Assembly: GCA_914767715.1 (NCBI GenBank)
Contig: OU612073.1
Coordinates: 1,238,001 to 1,302,000, forward strand
Length of the DNA stretch: 64,000 nt
From: Membranipora membranacea
Taxonomy: Eukaryota; Bryozoa; Gymnolaemata; Cheilostomatida; Membraniporidae
Reading direction: 5' to 3'
The translations under genes were made by a program, and so were the position numbers. Position 1 is the first letter of the stretch. Each line of letters opens with the position of its first letter. The notes beneath the pieces were generated by a model. It saw only the letters and a program-made list of their open reading frames with translations. It was not told the DNA's origin and did no database searches. Of this stretch, positions 1-17,669 are shown piece after piece.

Positions 1-152
1 TACTATCCCTCACAGAATATCTGCAAATTAAGGAAATTGCAACTAATTTTCTCAATCAGCACATCTTGCAGAGCAAAAAAAAACTAACTGAAATTATATT
101 CTCTAGAAAACTGACTAATGTGCTTGCCCTCTTGTCTGCAGCCTTTTCCAAT

Positions 153-3100
153 ATGCAGACAGCATGTACCATGGTGAGAGCTGCTCTCAGAAGATCAACA
201 GCAGCACTCAGTCAACATTGTCATGCAATTGCTGCATCAAACAGTAGCAGTGGTAAGAAGATATTACTTAGTTATTTATTATAAATTTATTTATTATAAA
301 TTGAATTTATAATAAATTGTATTACAGAAGATTAGATATACTAGATGTAGTAGGTAGAATAACTAATCTCAACTGACTTTTTCAAAACAAGTTCTTTGTA
401 AAATAAGGACTGTAGTGTAGTGTAGTCTTGAGATTGGCAGTGATTAGCAGAAAGTTATTGGACATGCATTTACCTGATCCTTTTATCTGAGGAGATTGAG
501 TTGATTATTATGTGATATCATGATGATGATAAGCTACAACAATGAATAAAAATTTTGAATCTTTCATACATGTGTGTGATGGGGCTGAGTCCAACTATAC
601 AATGGAAATTTCATGTGTATATATATATATATATATATATTATTATTATTATTCCATAGATACAATATTGTACAGTCAGAGCCTTCCAGGCATACAGCAG
701 ACCCGATTCCGAAGTAAATGGGAGAGAATGAAAAGTTTGACAAAACCCAAAGTGCCGACATTTGATTACTCTGGTGAGTTAGTATGTGTAAAATGGTTTG
801 CAATGGTTAGAAATTAACATGAATGTAATATGGTTGATGTTGATGAGACTATCCACACGGAGCAACAGTGACTTATGATCGCATGCACTATCAGTACCAT
901 CACTACCAGTGAGGCTGCAGAGCATTATATATTTTCCAGAGGATTAGTTCTTTGTCAGCAATCACTACAAATCATGATTACACAACTGCAAATACTGCGG
1001 TATAAACATATGGCAACAAGTTACGATTTCATTGCAGCTCCTCAGTTACTGTCAGATATCATTGAAAGAGGTTTTTGTGTTGAAACTGAGATAGGCCTAT
1101 ATATGTCTAAGATATGTTTGTCAAACAGAAATAAGCTGGTTACCCTTTCATGTGTCTCTGAATTATTGACCTCACTGTTAGCCCTTTCTGTCTCCTACCC
1201 ACAGGTGATAATACACTAGAGGATCCCGTTACTATAGATGATACTGATAATCTATTCTCTAGTCTGGGTATCGACCAAAATGAGTGAGTCGTACATTAAT
1301 TAATTGTAATTTCATGATGACTGAAAACTTAAGGCTGTAAATGCCCCAAACAGATTCAGCCTGAGCTCATTCAAAAAACCAGCTTTGAGATTAGGTGTCA
1401 GTTATTGAACTGCAGTCATTTAAAATGCAGAATAGCTCTTACCGCAAAATATGGTGATGGAAATTTTCTAGTGATGATTCTTTGAGCAAAGTCCAAGGTA
1501 AAAACCTATGTAGGCTCAGAGTGCAGCTACATGCTACAAATATTTTAAATGGACAGTAACTGGTTTAAAATATTCAAATATGACGTTTCATTATTGTAGG
1601 ATTGATACCGCTGAGAGGGATTTCTTCTCAATACGACACGCTGATGGGGTAAGCTATACTGTCATGCCATTGAATATACCGTCCCTTGATGTGTTTGTTA
1701 GTATGCCCTACCAATGTTGCCTCAATGTGCTGAGGATGAATTTTTTCAACCAACAGAATTCTGCTTGGCAGACCATTCTTTTGTTTTGTAATAGTGGCGA
1801 ACACAAAAGGCGCACAAAGTTTGAATGCTTGCTGGAAAACCTATTTTTGTGTCCAAAACATACTCTTCACAAAGTTTTATTTTAGCTGTAAAAATGTGAT
1901 AAGAATACTTGACAACCAATCCAATCAATAATCCCTACCTTTACAGACTTGACAATGATTATCTGATCATTTATCAGTAGCTTTATGGTAAATGTTTTGA
2001 GTTCAGCACACACCACACCACAACTCTGAGTGATAGCTCTATTGTGTTTACACCTTTCATCTGTAGAAGCAGCATTTAGAATTACTCAAACAGAAGGCCG
2101 TCAACCAGTTCGGTCGACATGAACATGACAGAACATCTATTGAAGTCCAGAGTAAGTTCTAATGTATACAAGAATAAGAACAATGTTTGACTCTGTATGC
2201 ATTAACACAGTTTATTGGGTTTTAAAAATACAATGCGTGTATGTGTGTAGGCCTTTGTATGTAAGCTAAATTACTTATTTTTCTCAAAAGGGGACAACTA
2301 CCAAAATAATACTTTTGATTATAGGTGTCAAAAAATCAGTATTGGACAAATTAGAAGCACAGTTTATTGTTATGTGGTTAAGGGTGTATTCGTAGACTAT
2401 GATTACAATAAATGGTTATATCTAGAAGTTTGTTATTGGTAAAGGTTAAGCATAAAAATAATTATTAGTTATTATCATGTGTTTTTTATATTACAGTTGC
2501 AATTTTGACGGTGACCATAAGAAGACAGATACGGCATATGCAAAAATTTCCTAAAGTAAGTTAATTGTTGTCACTCAGATAATGATACGTTTGCTGGAAG
2601 CGTAACTTCATCTATGTGTTGATCGTTTGCTGATTTGGTCCCATGATCGTTTCTTTTTTATTGAAAATGCACTTTGCCACATACACATTCATAATACTAG
2701 TCTAAATTCCATAAAGGACAGTAGCATCAGCCAACTGCCGCGCACCAAGTCTTATAGGTGTAGAGCCATCGATGTGGGCCTTCTGCTCTGAGTCTATCAC
2801 CATGTTTCCATGTGAATTTTGAGGTCGGCCTAGATCGAGCTGAGTTGTCACCTCTCAGCTCACCCTCTAGATATGCATTTATTCTCATGATAGAGCTGAG
2901 AAAAAATCTGCCACCACCAGGGCTTAAATTTGCGCTGAAATCAGTGACGCCAACTGCTCAGCCACGCCAGCCCGCTGTAGCACGCACAGCTTAGTGCGAA
3001 CTGATCCTTCGGGCTCAGTGCGAACCGACAGATGTTTCGATGACTCGAAGAGCCCTGAAAATAGCATCAGATCGATCCATGGAAATGCAGTGTATGATAA

Positions 3101-5814
3101 ATTATCCGCTCTGTCCAGTTTCATAAAACACAACAAGTCCCACCTTGATTCACTGACTTGAATGTAGTTCTGTGTCAGATAATTGGAAGGAGAAACATGT
3201 TGGATTGACATTGTGTTAATCTTCACATGAATAGTGTAACTATCTCGTAGGATAAGAAAATGAAGAGTAGACTGGTTGAGATGATTAGACTGAGAACCCG
3301 AAGACTAAATCAGATATATGATCTCGATAAGGATAAACATGCCTGGCTATGTGATGAGCTCAATATCACTCATATGCCCAAATATACGTAAGTATATTAT
3401 GTAGGTGCCTGAATATATCTAAGTATACCTTATATATGCCCAAATATACGTAAGTATCTTATCATATGTATGCCAAAATATACGTAAGTATATCATTTGT
3501 ATATCATATGTATGCCCTATGGGGAGGGGGGGGGCAAGAGTCTGGGGGAGGGCTCAGAATAGTATATCATATATATGCCAAAATTTGTATGTGCCCATGT
3601 GTACAAAATTATACCATGCACCCTTCTTCATATGAACTGACAAGTTGCCCTGTAAACTTCTAAAACAAGGTCTTTTTATTGCCACAAAATGGTGGTGTGT
3701 CTTTTTATACTCGTATAAGACGTGTGTATATCCCACATACCCACATTCTTATTTATACTTGTGACTGTGAGGAGGCTATTTTTAGACTTTGCTTGTAACT
3801 GAACCTGTCCATACAGAAGTGACTGATTCATTCAACTATCGCATGTGTACATGAAGTTTTCATGTAACTGCAACAGCGCTGTTGCACAATAGACAGTTTT
3901 CTGAGTTCCTATATATGCCTCAATTCGGAGTTGTCCTCTCTCCAGTTTGGTACTTTTAACCCACGCCGCATAGGAAAAACCTGCTGAAAGAGGGTTATAT
4001 TGAAAACCGCTAATGTTAGGATAAAAATGATTTTTGATTCAGAGTCTGCACCATTGAAAACTCTGTGAGACAGGGTTTCCAAATCATTGGAGGCTTGAAT
4101 GTTGATAAATCTTAATTTTAGTGACGAAACTCGTGAAAGATTCTGCCAAATTGTCCGCAAAACAGACGGAAAATCCTATAATTGACTATCCAAATACTAA
4201 AATTATTTCCCAAACTAGGTCCATATGAGTTTTCAATGTTGCAGATTCTGAATCAAAAATAATTTTTATCCTATTATAAGCGGTTTTGAAGATAACCCTC
4301 TTTTCAGCACGTTTTTCCTATGCGGCATGGGTTAAAAGTACCAAACTGGAGAGAGGACAACTCAAAATTGAGGCCTAAATCAGAGCTCAGAAAACTGTCT
4401 ATTAATCCATCAGACAATTAACCCATCAGATTCAAAACTGACATTTTAGTATACAGAGTCATGCATCCTCTTTAGAAGATTGACATAGTGTTCTACTTTA
4501 AGCGTATATACTTAGCTGTTTCACGCGGCTACTAAGGCTATGGCTATTACCCTCAAAACAAAAATAGTAGCCTAGTGAGTAGTGACAAGGCTAGTATATA
4601 CCTAATACCGATTGGTTTCACCAGGCTTTATATTATTCTATTTGTTTACAGAATGAAGCACTATAACAGATATATCGGGAGGAACGCGCGGAGCAGGATG
4701 ACCGCTGTAACGGAGATGATGTCTGTGAAGGAGAAGAAGTTAGGAGAGCTAAGAGATACTCTACTCAGGGAGAGGGAAGAGTACTATCAGAAAAAGGAAG
4801 AGGTGAGAGGAAATTATATTATCTGGGTACACATTGTCAACTTATTACTATGAGTAGTAAGAAATAAGACCCACCGGATACATAGACTATGATGACCCTG
4901 TTGCTCCACTTTTTGATTACCCTGTTTTTTGTATTCTGCTCTAAAGAGACATAGGAAATTAAGAGTAATGAATGTTCAAAAGCACCACACGAACGTCATG
5001 AAGAGCCAAGACAAAACATGCCCACCGTACCCTACCCGCTATCCTGTTATATGTTGACAGTGATTGGGATATTCATGATATTGTTCGGAGGTCAAATGAT
5101 ATATGTGGTTTCATCTAACACTGATATCAGCCCTGGTGAATATCAATGAATAAAAAATTAGTTTGGGTCTACATATTGTTGAAATCTGTGGAAGGCTTTG
5201 ACAGCATGGTGTTAAATTATGTTGATGCTGTTAGAAGTCTTTACAGCACATTTGGGCAAAGACAGTATCAGTATTTAGGATAGATAATCATATTATATGG
5301 AATATTTCCCCAGGCTATGAACGCTATCGAAGAAGAGCAGAACTGGATTGAGAAGGAGACAGAGGAGTTATCTTCTCTTCACATACAGACGGGTAAGGAG
5401 AGTTATGTCTCCAATGTTGTCTCTTGTTTGTGTAGAATGAAGTGGGAATGAAGCCCAAGACAAATTAATGAGCACCACCTGATTAAGCTTGATCTAATTT
5501 GCCTGTTTCTGTCATACCTGTGGTACTGAGTGGTTTGGAGTTTTACAAGCAAGTCGGACCTTAATTACTATATAGCTTCATGGTTTGAGCTCATTGAAAG
5601 GATGAATTTCTCCAAGAGTCCTGACAAGGATTGATTAAGCATTAGTATTTATTTCACAGGTTATGCGGGTAACATGGGAGAGAAAGCTATAAACTTGGCT
5701 CACATCAAACATAAGAAGGTTGAGAAGTGGTGGAGGAAACACCCTGAGGTACTGAGGCTAAAGTTTGGAGATAGAGCGAGAATTCCCGATCCTAACGTCG
5801 TCAAAACTCGATAG
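153..5814 (+). CDS. MRPS15: Mitochondrial small ribosomal subunit protein uS15m, 10 exons
   Basis: Exons by hand: 153-252, 660-773, 1205-1283, 1600-1648, 2067-2151, 2497-2555, 3251-3387, 4652-4802, 5314-5392, 5660-5814; all have GT-AG borders and matching phases. The sum is 1008 nt, 335 residues. The first 30 or so residues are rich in Arg, Ala and Ser and lack acidic residues, like a mitochondrial import signal. The S15 core starts around residue 125 with FGRHEHDRTSIEVQ, the family's RHxxDxGSxEVQ region. It continues through VAILTVTIRR-like residues and the KKMKSRLVEMIRLRTRRL segment that contacts the small-subunit rRNA central domain. The long charged C-terminal extension (exons 8-10) has coiled-coil character and makes the protein longer than human MRPS15 (about 257 residues). 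The start is the first ATG after an acceptor-like TCTGCAG at 133-139; a second ATG lies six codons downstream. Role from family knowledge: part of the mitoribosome small subunit platform. An upstream noncoding exon is possible. Confidence 0.85.
3888..4403. mobile_element. Foldback (MITE-like) element in uS15m intron 7
   Basis: The ends AATAGACAGTTTTCTGAG and CTCAGAAAACTGTCTATT are inverted copies. Long internal arms (about 3905-4070 and 4215-4385) also pair with scattered mismatches, leaving a centre of about 150 bp. No transposase is visible; the 83-residue minus-strand ORF is part of an arm and not a gene. A non-autonomous DNA element is the simplest reading. Confidence 0.75.
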
Positions 5815-7089
5815 CAGATTAGGTCTCCAGCTCTACTGATAAACATGAGAATTAGTGCAATGATGACTTTTCTTGTCTTTGACCGTTGTATTTCACAGTC
5901 AAAAGTATTGCTCGATGATTTGTGGTAGGAAAGCGATACCAGTACTGTAGTTTCATATCAGTGTCATATGTGTGTCATATCAGTGAGCGTCAGCTTTTTC
6001 TATCTGACTATTTAACTGATGACTGCCGACTCGGTATAAAAATACCGTATTGTTATCATTGTGAAGATAATGGACCATACCATAGCAGAATGTTCATACA
6101 AAATATATGGCATTAACAATTATTTCAATCTGTTCTGTTGATGAACGTAATTGGTTGGACTTTAGTGATGCACAATCATTGACTCTGAAATATGAAACAC
6201 AGGCTAGCAATGGGCTTCTGACAATCAAATTGACCTGAAGTATCATGATAGATAGTTTTCCTTATTCTTATTGCCTGAGAGGTGGCTCATACACCACAAC
6301 AAACATCCCCTGCGGAGCTGGCAACTCAAACCTTCAAGTCTGACAATAGTGTTCATAATATGTCTTGTGTTTGCCTCAGGAAGTGATACAAATGCACAAA
6401 ATTTCCCTACCCATTTAAACCAAGTTGTTACAATGCTTTGATTGTGCAAGTGCAGCAGCTGAAAACATGTCCCCCTACTAGGCTGTATACCTGCAATAAG
6501 GTGAAACCTGGAGACTTAACCACTTTTTAGAGGAATGTGACACACAAATGAGCTGTCATGTGATAGTTATTGTGCTGATTTGAAAGTTATGTGTATGAAA
6601 TATGCAAGCGATGCTGATCATGATGGATTGGTATTCTTAAACTGCATAGTATAATAATAATTTTACAGGGCTGTGGACCAAGGATTGCCCATCATTTAGG
6701 TTTCATAGAAATTATGAGGTGGAAATGGAAAACCAGTCATTTGTGTGAAACTAAGCTAATACAATATTTTTATTATACGACGCTGCCTTCAATACAAAAT
6801 CACACAGAATATACACATTTTGAGTGGATGTACTTAGTGTTTGAAAAGTTTTTGAGCCACTTTCATGGAGGTTGAACTAATTAATTTGTGTTATGTCTAT
6901 GCATGAGAAGGTCTGGCGGAGATATGGGAATCAAGCGCTCATGATTTAAAGACAGACAAATCCCAATGGTTCATTACATGTTTTCATTACTAGCCTCATG
7001 AATGAGTTCAAGCATGGCTTAGCTAGTCTGTATTGACAAACTTTGCTGGGTAGAGGGAGGTTTGCCTTATTTACACCCAAAATAGGAGT
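5815..7089. other. Intergenic region after uS15m
   Basis: 3' flank of uS15m and spacer before the duplicated segment. I see no exon with splice signals and no RNA gene. Short ORFs at 5922-6116 and 6243-6449 have no family signature. The uS15m 3' UTR must end here, but I could not fix the poly(A) site. Confidence 0.5.
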
Positions 7090-7865
7090 CGGATCCATAG
7101 AATTATATAATGCTGGATTAAAACGAAAACAAATCATGTACTGCGATGGGGGTTTACAGAATTTTATTCAAACTCAATCACTAGTAAAATGACACTATGT
7201 TACTCAACATAATTTTAAATGATTAAATCTTGACTAGTAAGCCTCTAGCAGGATTAGCACCGCAGTACATGAGGAATGTTTTTCTCCCGCTCACTTTCCT
7301 CGCTAACAGCTATGGCTGCATATCATTGATTGTAATCTGAGTAGGCAAATTTGATTAAAGACTAGAATGTGGATATAATAGACAGCAGAGCTAGCAGAGT
7401 TATCCATAGATTGCCTGTAAATAAATATAAATAAAAATTGTTCTTTTTTGCTGATTATGTTCTTGTCACATCATGAAAAACATTAGAAATAATGAATTGT
7501 TGCTGACAATAAAAGTATTGTATACTATATACAAAGACGCTGTATTCAATTAAATGCATATCAAAAGGAGTTTGTGACAGGATTGGTTTTAGTGTGAGTA
7601 GAGTACGATGTATTTCAGGACTAAAGAGAGAACATAATGGCATGGCATGGTACAGCTCAATACCAAAAGGCTCACAATGCTCACAATGATAGTCCATCAC
7701 TCTTAGCTAACTTCTAATTTGCCAATTTCGCAACAGCCCCTCCATGAAAATGTGTGCATGATCTGGAATAATCAAGCTTCATAATTTTAATTATGATATG
7801 ACACTTTTTATTCTTTAATTTTATTGCTCAAACAATATGCCAAATATAACATACACGGCAAGAGC

Positions 7866-8251
7866 ATACACACACAAAATATACATACACACACAAAATA
7901 TACATACACACACAAAATATACATACACACACAAAATATACATACACACACAAAATATACATACACACACAAAATATACATACACACACAAAATATACAT
8001 ACAAACACAAAATATACATACACACACAAAATATACATACACACACAAAATATACATACACACACAAAATATACATACACACACAAAATATACATACACA
8101 CACAAAATATACATACACACACAAAATATACATACACACACAAAATATACATACACACACAAAATATACATACACACATAAAATATACATACACACACAA
8201 AATATACATACACACACAAAATATACATACACACACAAAATATACATACAC
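7866..8251. repeat. 19-bp minisatellite, about 20 copies
   Basis: Tandem AAAATATACATACACACAC units, nearly identical, with single variants (an A for C near 8003 and a T near 8179). Because 19 is not a multiple of 3 and the unit lacks stops in several frames, it creates overlapping 110-153 residue ORFs on both strands; these are not genes. It lies just downstream of duplicate exon 7, as its counterpart does in unit 2. Confidence 0.95.
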
Positions 8252-8299
8252 AATGATGAGAAGTGAACACCATTACAGATCATAGTCACTAGGACCTAA

Positions 8300-10653
8300 C
8301 TACTCATGTTGACTATGACTTACCTTTTTAGCGAATTGAGGTAAGTGGAAAGCTGAACGATGTACGTCCTCGTTATAATATTTTAATTCTAGTTTTTCCT
8401 TCTCCTCATCACTGAATCTCGTAACTGGCTCCCGGAAATTTGTCTCCTAAATCATAAATATAAACAGGGAAATATAAACAGGTACTCATCATGTTAGCTT
8501 TGTAAAATCTTACATGGGATGGAGGAGTAGATAAAATTACCAATAATGAGAGAGTGAGCTGCGATTTTAGATAATGTAATAGTGGACAAATTTACCCACA
8601 ATGACATTGCTACATGGTGATGCCCACTTTGAGGGCTCAAAAACTTGTGGGGCTCTCTCAATGATAGCTTAGAGAAATCCTTTGCATATGACGCCGAAAC
8701 AGATTCACTCAACGCTAACCCGTGGTAAATATCACACAAAAAAACACAAAAAGGCGATTAACATCTGTTTCTGTAATTGTTTTGTCCATGATATACATTA
8801 GGATAAATGTCACCGACATTGATGTGAATTTAATATAGTATATATATTTAATATAATATATATCAGTGGTCACCAATGATACAGAAGAGTTTGAGTACTC
8901 ACCTCATTAAGACTACAGAGTATAAATCCGATCTGACCACTAGGGTATGTAGGTATCGTAGTGTATCCATAGTCTACTACACTATATAGTGATTTATTAA
9001 ACTCCGTAACTGGCTTTATCAGCGATGTGTGTAACCACATACACTCTCCTATAAAACAGTGTGAGCAAGTACAGAGTTAAGGTGACAGCGGAGTGATTAT
9101 CTCACACTAATCTTATAGCCTGAGATTATGTGGGGCTGCTTATGCTGTGAAGCTGTTAGGATAACTCCCAGAGCAGTGGTATGAGAATGCTACACACGGT
9201 CAGAAGCTTAATCATCCCAACACAACACAAACTCATGTGAGAGGAGTCTATGGCCATATAATATAATATATATAATGATGATGTGCATATATAATAGCAT
9301 TAACTTCCTAAACATGAAAAATTACTGTAAAATGGATAAATTTTGAAGTCTCCAAATAGTAAACTACTGCCTTTTTTATTCTAAAGTGGGTCATACCAAG
9401 ACACGCTACCAGATCTGGGCCCTAAGCCGGGAGGGGGGTTCATTATAAAAATCTGATCGATTTTCTAAATAATCCCCGTGTTGACTTATCAGGATAAAAT
9501 GCTGAATATGAAGGAGTTTAGATTAGGCATCTGAGGTAATCTCATAGCCAAAAATATTCCAAATACAGAATATCCCTGATGGGGGAGTGTGGGGAGTGTG
9601 TATTAGTGATGTGCTTAAGGTGGTGTAATGGGACACACTGCGGTCACGTGATATAGTGTTGCATGTAAATCTCTGATCGATAGAGGAGAGTGAATTAATT
9701 CATTTAACGGTAGTGTCATCACAAGGATTTCGGTGTGACGACCCTTGTTCAAATTTATTAATTAGGGGTGGGTACATGTTAGGTACTGCTACTAATTTTC
9801 CTATAACGATCAGAGATACAGATCTCGATGTCAGTGGTGTAATAGGTAGGCTCGACTTACCTTGGGAACAGACAACTGCTCCTGGTCTTAATGCTTCCTT
9901 CATTAACTCATAATACGTCTTCTCGAATAAAACCCTTGCTGGACCTGAAAAATATCACATCTACAATTATCAACTATATTATTAAGAAACCGGATACCGG
10001 ATTTTTGAGGGAGATGTATTATTGATTTGTTAAATGCCAAATTCTCTTGGTTCATTGTTAATAACAGTTTTATTTATTAACATTTTAATCACTTCCGTGT
10101 TAGTATTGTCATAGTATGCATGCAAGTATTGGACTTGGTAACAGGCATACAAAAATTGATAATTATGAAACTGGCAAAAATGACATGGCACAATATGATT
10201 TGACACTACCACTATCAGATCATCATCACTTTTAACATTCCGCTTTGCAAAATTAGATAAGACTCTATCTCATAAAATTTTCACATCTTTTTAGCGGAAC
10301 AGGACACAGTTATTTCTAAACTTACAGGACTGAACTCAGTAACATATTGTTTAGAGTTTATTATATTCACCATCACAGTATCATTCATGCATAGTATGTA
10401 GATGTAATCGGATGGCCTATTAAAAAATACAAGTTATGCTCTCGACTAAATATAAATATTTCTGTTGTTAGAAAATCTCATAAAATATTGAAAAGACCAC
10501 TTTGCCCTCTTTTCAAGTATTGCGCCTATATTCTCAGGTCTTAATAGTCTGAGAACTTACCGCATCCAGCTCACATTGCACTACGGATTTGACAGCAGGA
10601 TGCTTGCATACTTCTCTGGCCACGCCTCCATCTCCGCCGCCAATAATCAAAAC
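8300..10653 (-). pseudogene. Partial spermidine synthase copy lacking the catalytic exon
   Basis: Minus-strand exons homologous to those of the complete gene: exon 3 copy 10561-10653 (with the GGGDGG motif), exon 5 copy 9861-9944, exon 6 copy 8903-9048 ([13 protein letters not shown]) and exon 7 copy 8324-8446. All four keep open frames and GT-AG borders. Exon 4, which carries the TDSSDP catalytic motif, is missing, as are exons 1 and 2. Direct joining of exon 3 to exon 5 here would shift frame (phase 0 to phase 1). The copy is therefore not a self-standing enzyme gene. It is either a decaying duplicate or a set of alternative 3' exons: exon 4 of the complete gene could splice in frame to exons 5-7 here. 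Reading through the exon 7 donor gives a stop at 8300-8302. In exon 5 four of six differences change amino acids, which suggests relaxed constraint. Confidence 0.7.
9620..9845. mobile_element. Insertion of about 210 bp with target-site duplication, unit 1 only
   Basis: The segment is flanked by direct repeats GTGGTGTAATGG (9620-9631) and GTGGTGTAATAG (9834-9845), while unit 2 has this motif once (around 14275-14286). The empty site makes this an insertion into unit 1. A related stretch with a similar GGTCACRTGATATA...TTGCATGTA core lies at about 17030-17080 in spermidine synthase intron 1. No coding capacity; SINE-like by size and target duplication. Confidence 0.6.
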
Positions 10654-10710
10654 CTAGAGCAAGCAATTATCAGATTGAGAAAATATGAGAAATGTGTTAC
10701 AGCAACCATA

Positions 10711-11153
10711 CATGAAAGCTATATGCCTGTTGAAGGTTAGATATGTTCCACTAATTCATAATAATATATCCCAATGATTTCAATCTAGCTTCAAGCTGTC
10801 AACTGATTCGGGACTAATTGCATGTCACACAGCTGAATGCCCCTGTGTTTGTCCGGACCGTGTTGTTTCACCATTGCAATTCTCATTTATTTATTAAACA
10901 AGAGGGTTTATTGTCGTTTTCCAAACCCAATAAATCAGCACATTTATTCAATCTCATATGATCTTCATTGCTATAGCTTAACCCTTTCCTCGTCAACCTG
11001 TTAACTCCAGATCTTTTTTTTTTAGTTTCCTTCCTTCTCTCGGTGTGACTGCTCCATCATCCTCCCATTGCTCATTACTTGATATTTAAAACATAACCAC
11101 CAAGTATGCCACGTCCTCTCAAGGAGTATTTAGACCAAAAATATGAGACTGTT
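10711..11153. other. Spacer between the two duplication units
   Basis: AT-rich sequence between duplicated units. I see no exon, RNA gene or clear repeat here. It would be intronic if a transcript ran from the complete spermidine synthase gene into the unit 1 exons. Confidence 0.4.
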
Positions 11154-11548
11154 TCATAGAATTATCTATTGCTGAATTAAAACAAATCATGTACTGTGCT
11201 GGGAGTTTACAGAATTTTATTCAAACTCAATCACTAGTAAAATGACACTATGTTACTCAACATAATTTTAAATGATTAAATCTTGACTAGTAAGCCTCTA
11301 GCAGGATTAGCACCGCAGTTCATTAGGAATGTTTTTCTCTCGCTCGCTTTCCTCGCTCACAGCTATGGCTGCAGATCATTGAGTGTATTCTGAGTAGGTA
11401 TTATTTGATTAAAGACTAGATTGTGGATAAGAGTCAACAGCGCTAGCAGATTTATCCGTAGATTGCCTGTAAATAAACAAATAAACAAAGGTCAATAAAA
11501 TGCATATCAAAAGGAGTTTGCGACAGGTTGGGCTTTAGTGTTGGTAAT

Positions 11549-11912
11549 GGCTGGTGCACATTGTCCCAGACGGCCATCCAATTCAATGTGGACATGAAAA
11601 TTGCACAATCACAGTGTCTGGGTCAATCTGGGACAGTATCTGGAAAGTTTGTAAGCGTCAAACTTTCCAGATACTGTCCCAGACAGACCCAGACTCATTT
11701 TACATCTGGGTAATATGTGAACAAATCATCTAGGATCATCTGAGACTACCTGGGACGATACTAAACAATGTGAACATTATCCCAGCACCATCCAAGGTGA
11801 AAAGCTAATTGCTAGACTGGGATGAGTTTTACAATGTGAACATAAAACCGGGACCATCTGGGATAAGCATGTGGGATGGAATCCTTTAGTCATGTGGGAC
11901 AATGTGGACCAC
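11549..11912. mobile_element. TIR element with internal hairpin, unit 2 only
   Basis: Left end TGGTGCACATTGTCCCA and right end TGGGACAATGTGGACCA are imperfect inverted copies. Inside, 11626-11688 forms a strong hairpin (CTGGGACAGTATCTGGAAAG and its complement), and short CTGGGAC and AATGTGAACAT motifs recur. The corresponding place in unit 1 (about 7595-7605) lacks it, so it is an insertion, although I could not define a target duplication. No protein is encoded. Confidence 0.6.
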
Positions 11913-12187
11913 GCTTAAGGTGTATCGTCAAGACAAAAGAGAGACAACATCACGGCATGTGATGGTACAGTTCAAACTCAAAAGTTTCCTAATGATAGAA
12001 TGTCACTCTGAGCCAATTTATTATTTCAACAGGCTCTCCATGAGTAGTACGTTTTGTCAAGTTACAAATAATGAAAATCGTGAGCATGATCTGGAATCAT
12101 CAAGCTTCCCAATTTTAATTATGATGCGACCCTTGTTATTCTTCGATTTTATCAAAAATATGCCAATAATTACATACGCGACAAGAG

Positions 12188-13027
12188 CATACACACACAA
12201 AATATACATACGCACACAAAATATACATACACACACAAAATATACATACACACACAAAATATACATACACACACAAAATATACATACACACACAAAATAT
12301 ACATACACACACAAAATATACATACACACACAAAATATACATACACACACAAAATATACATACACACACAAAATATACATACACACACAAAATATACATA
12401 CACACACAAAATATACATACACACACAAAATATACATACACACACAAAATATACATACGCACACAAAATATACATACGCACACAAAATATACATACGCAC
12501 ACAAAATATACATACGCACACAAAATATACATACGCACACAAAATATACATACGCACACAAAATATACATACGCACACAAAATATACATACGCACACAAA
12601 ATATACATACGCACACAAAATATACATACGCACACAAAATATACATACACACACAAAATATACATACACACACAAAATATACATACACACACAAAATATA
12701 CATACACACACAAAATATACATACACACACAAAATATACATACACACACAAAATATACATACACACACAAAATATACATACACACACAAAATATACATAC
12801 ACACACAAAATATACATACACACACAAAATATACATACACACACAAAATATACATACACACACAAAATATACATACACACACAAAATATACATACACACA
12901 CAAAATATACATACACACACAAAATATACATACACACACAAAATATACATACACACACAAAATATACATACACACACAAAATATACATACACACACAAAA
13001 TATACATACACACACAAAATATACATA
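12188..13027. repeat. 19-bp minisatellite, about 44 copies, with a G-variant block
   Basis: Same AAAATATACATACACACAC unit as at 7866-8251 but about twice as long. One unit near 12211 and a run of about ten consecutive units from about 12458 to 12635 carry CATACGCACAC instead of CATACACACAC. A contiguous variant block shows local unit-by-unit spreading. ORFs of 281-377 residues across it are artefacts of the repeat. Confidence 0.95.
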
Positions 13028-13060
13028 CTCACTGACGAGAAGTGAACACTATTACATACC

Positions 13061-17669
<4,609 letters not shown>

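Larger units (their letters stand above)
7090..10710. repeat. Segmental duplication, unit 1 (spermidine synthase 3' half)
   Basis: This aligns co-linearly with 11154-15690. Similarity starts near a CATAGAATTAT motif (7096 and 11155) and runs to just past the exon 3 acceptor (about 10700 and 15680). It spans exons 3, 5, 6 and 7, introns and the minisatellite. Hand-counted differences are 4 in 123 nt for exon 7 and 6 in 84 nt for exon 5. About 570 bp of unit 2 (roughly 14690-15265), including exon 4, is absent here. Unit 1 has a private insertion at 9620-9845. The spacing of about 4.06 kb at the left edge gives the tandem arrangement. Confidence 0.85.

Noticed and set aside
2915-2985. tRNA-like A-box sequence on the minus strand (GCGTGGCTGAGCAGTTGGCG)
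   Set aside because: No convincing B box or cloverleaf; at best a degenerate SINE head.
3909-4160. 83-residue minus-strand ORF in uS15m intron 7
   Set aside because: Lies in one arm of a foldback element whose other arm carries the inverted copy.
7808-8289. Overlapping ORFs of 114-153 residues on both strands
   Set aside because: They are translations of the 19-bp minisatellite; a non-triplet period without stops opens several frames at once.
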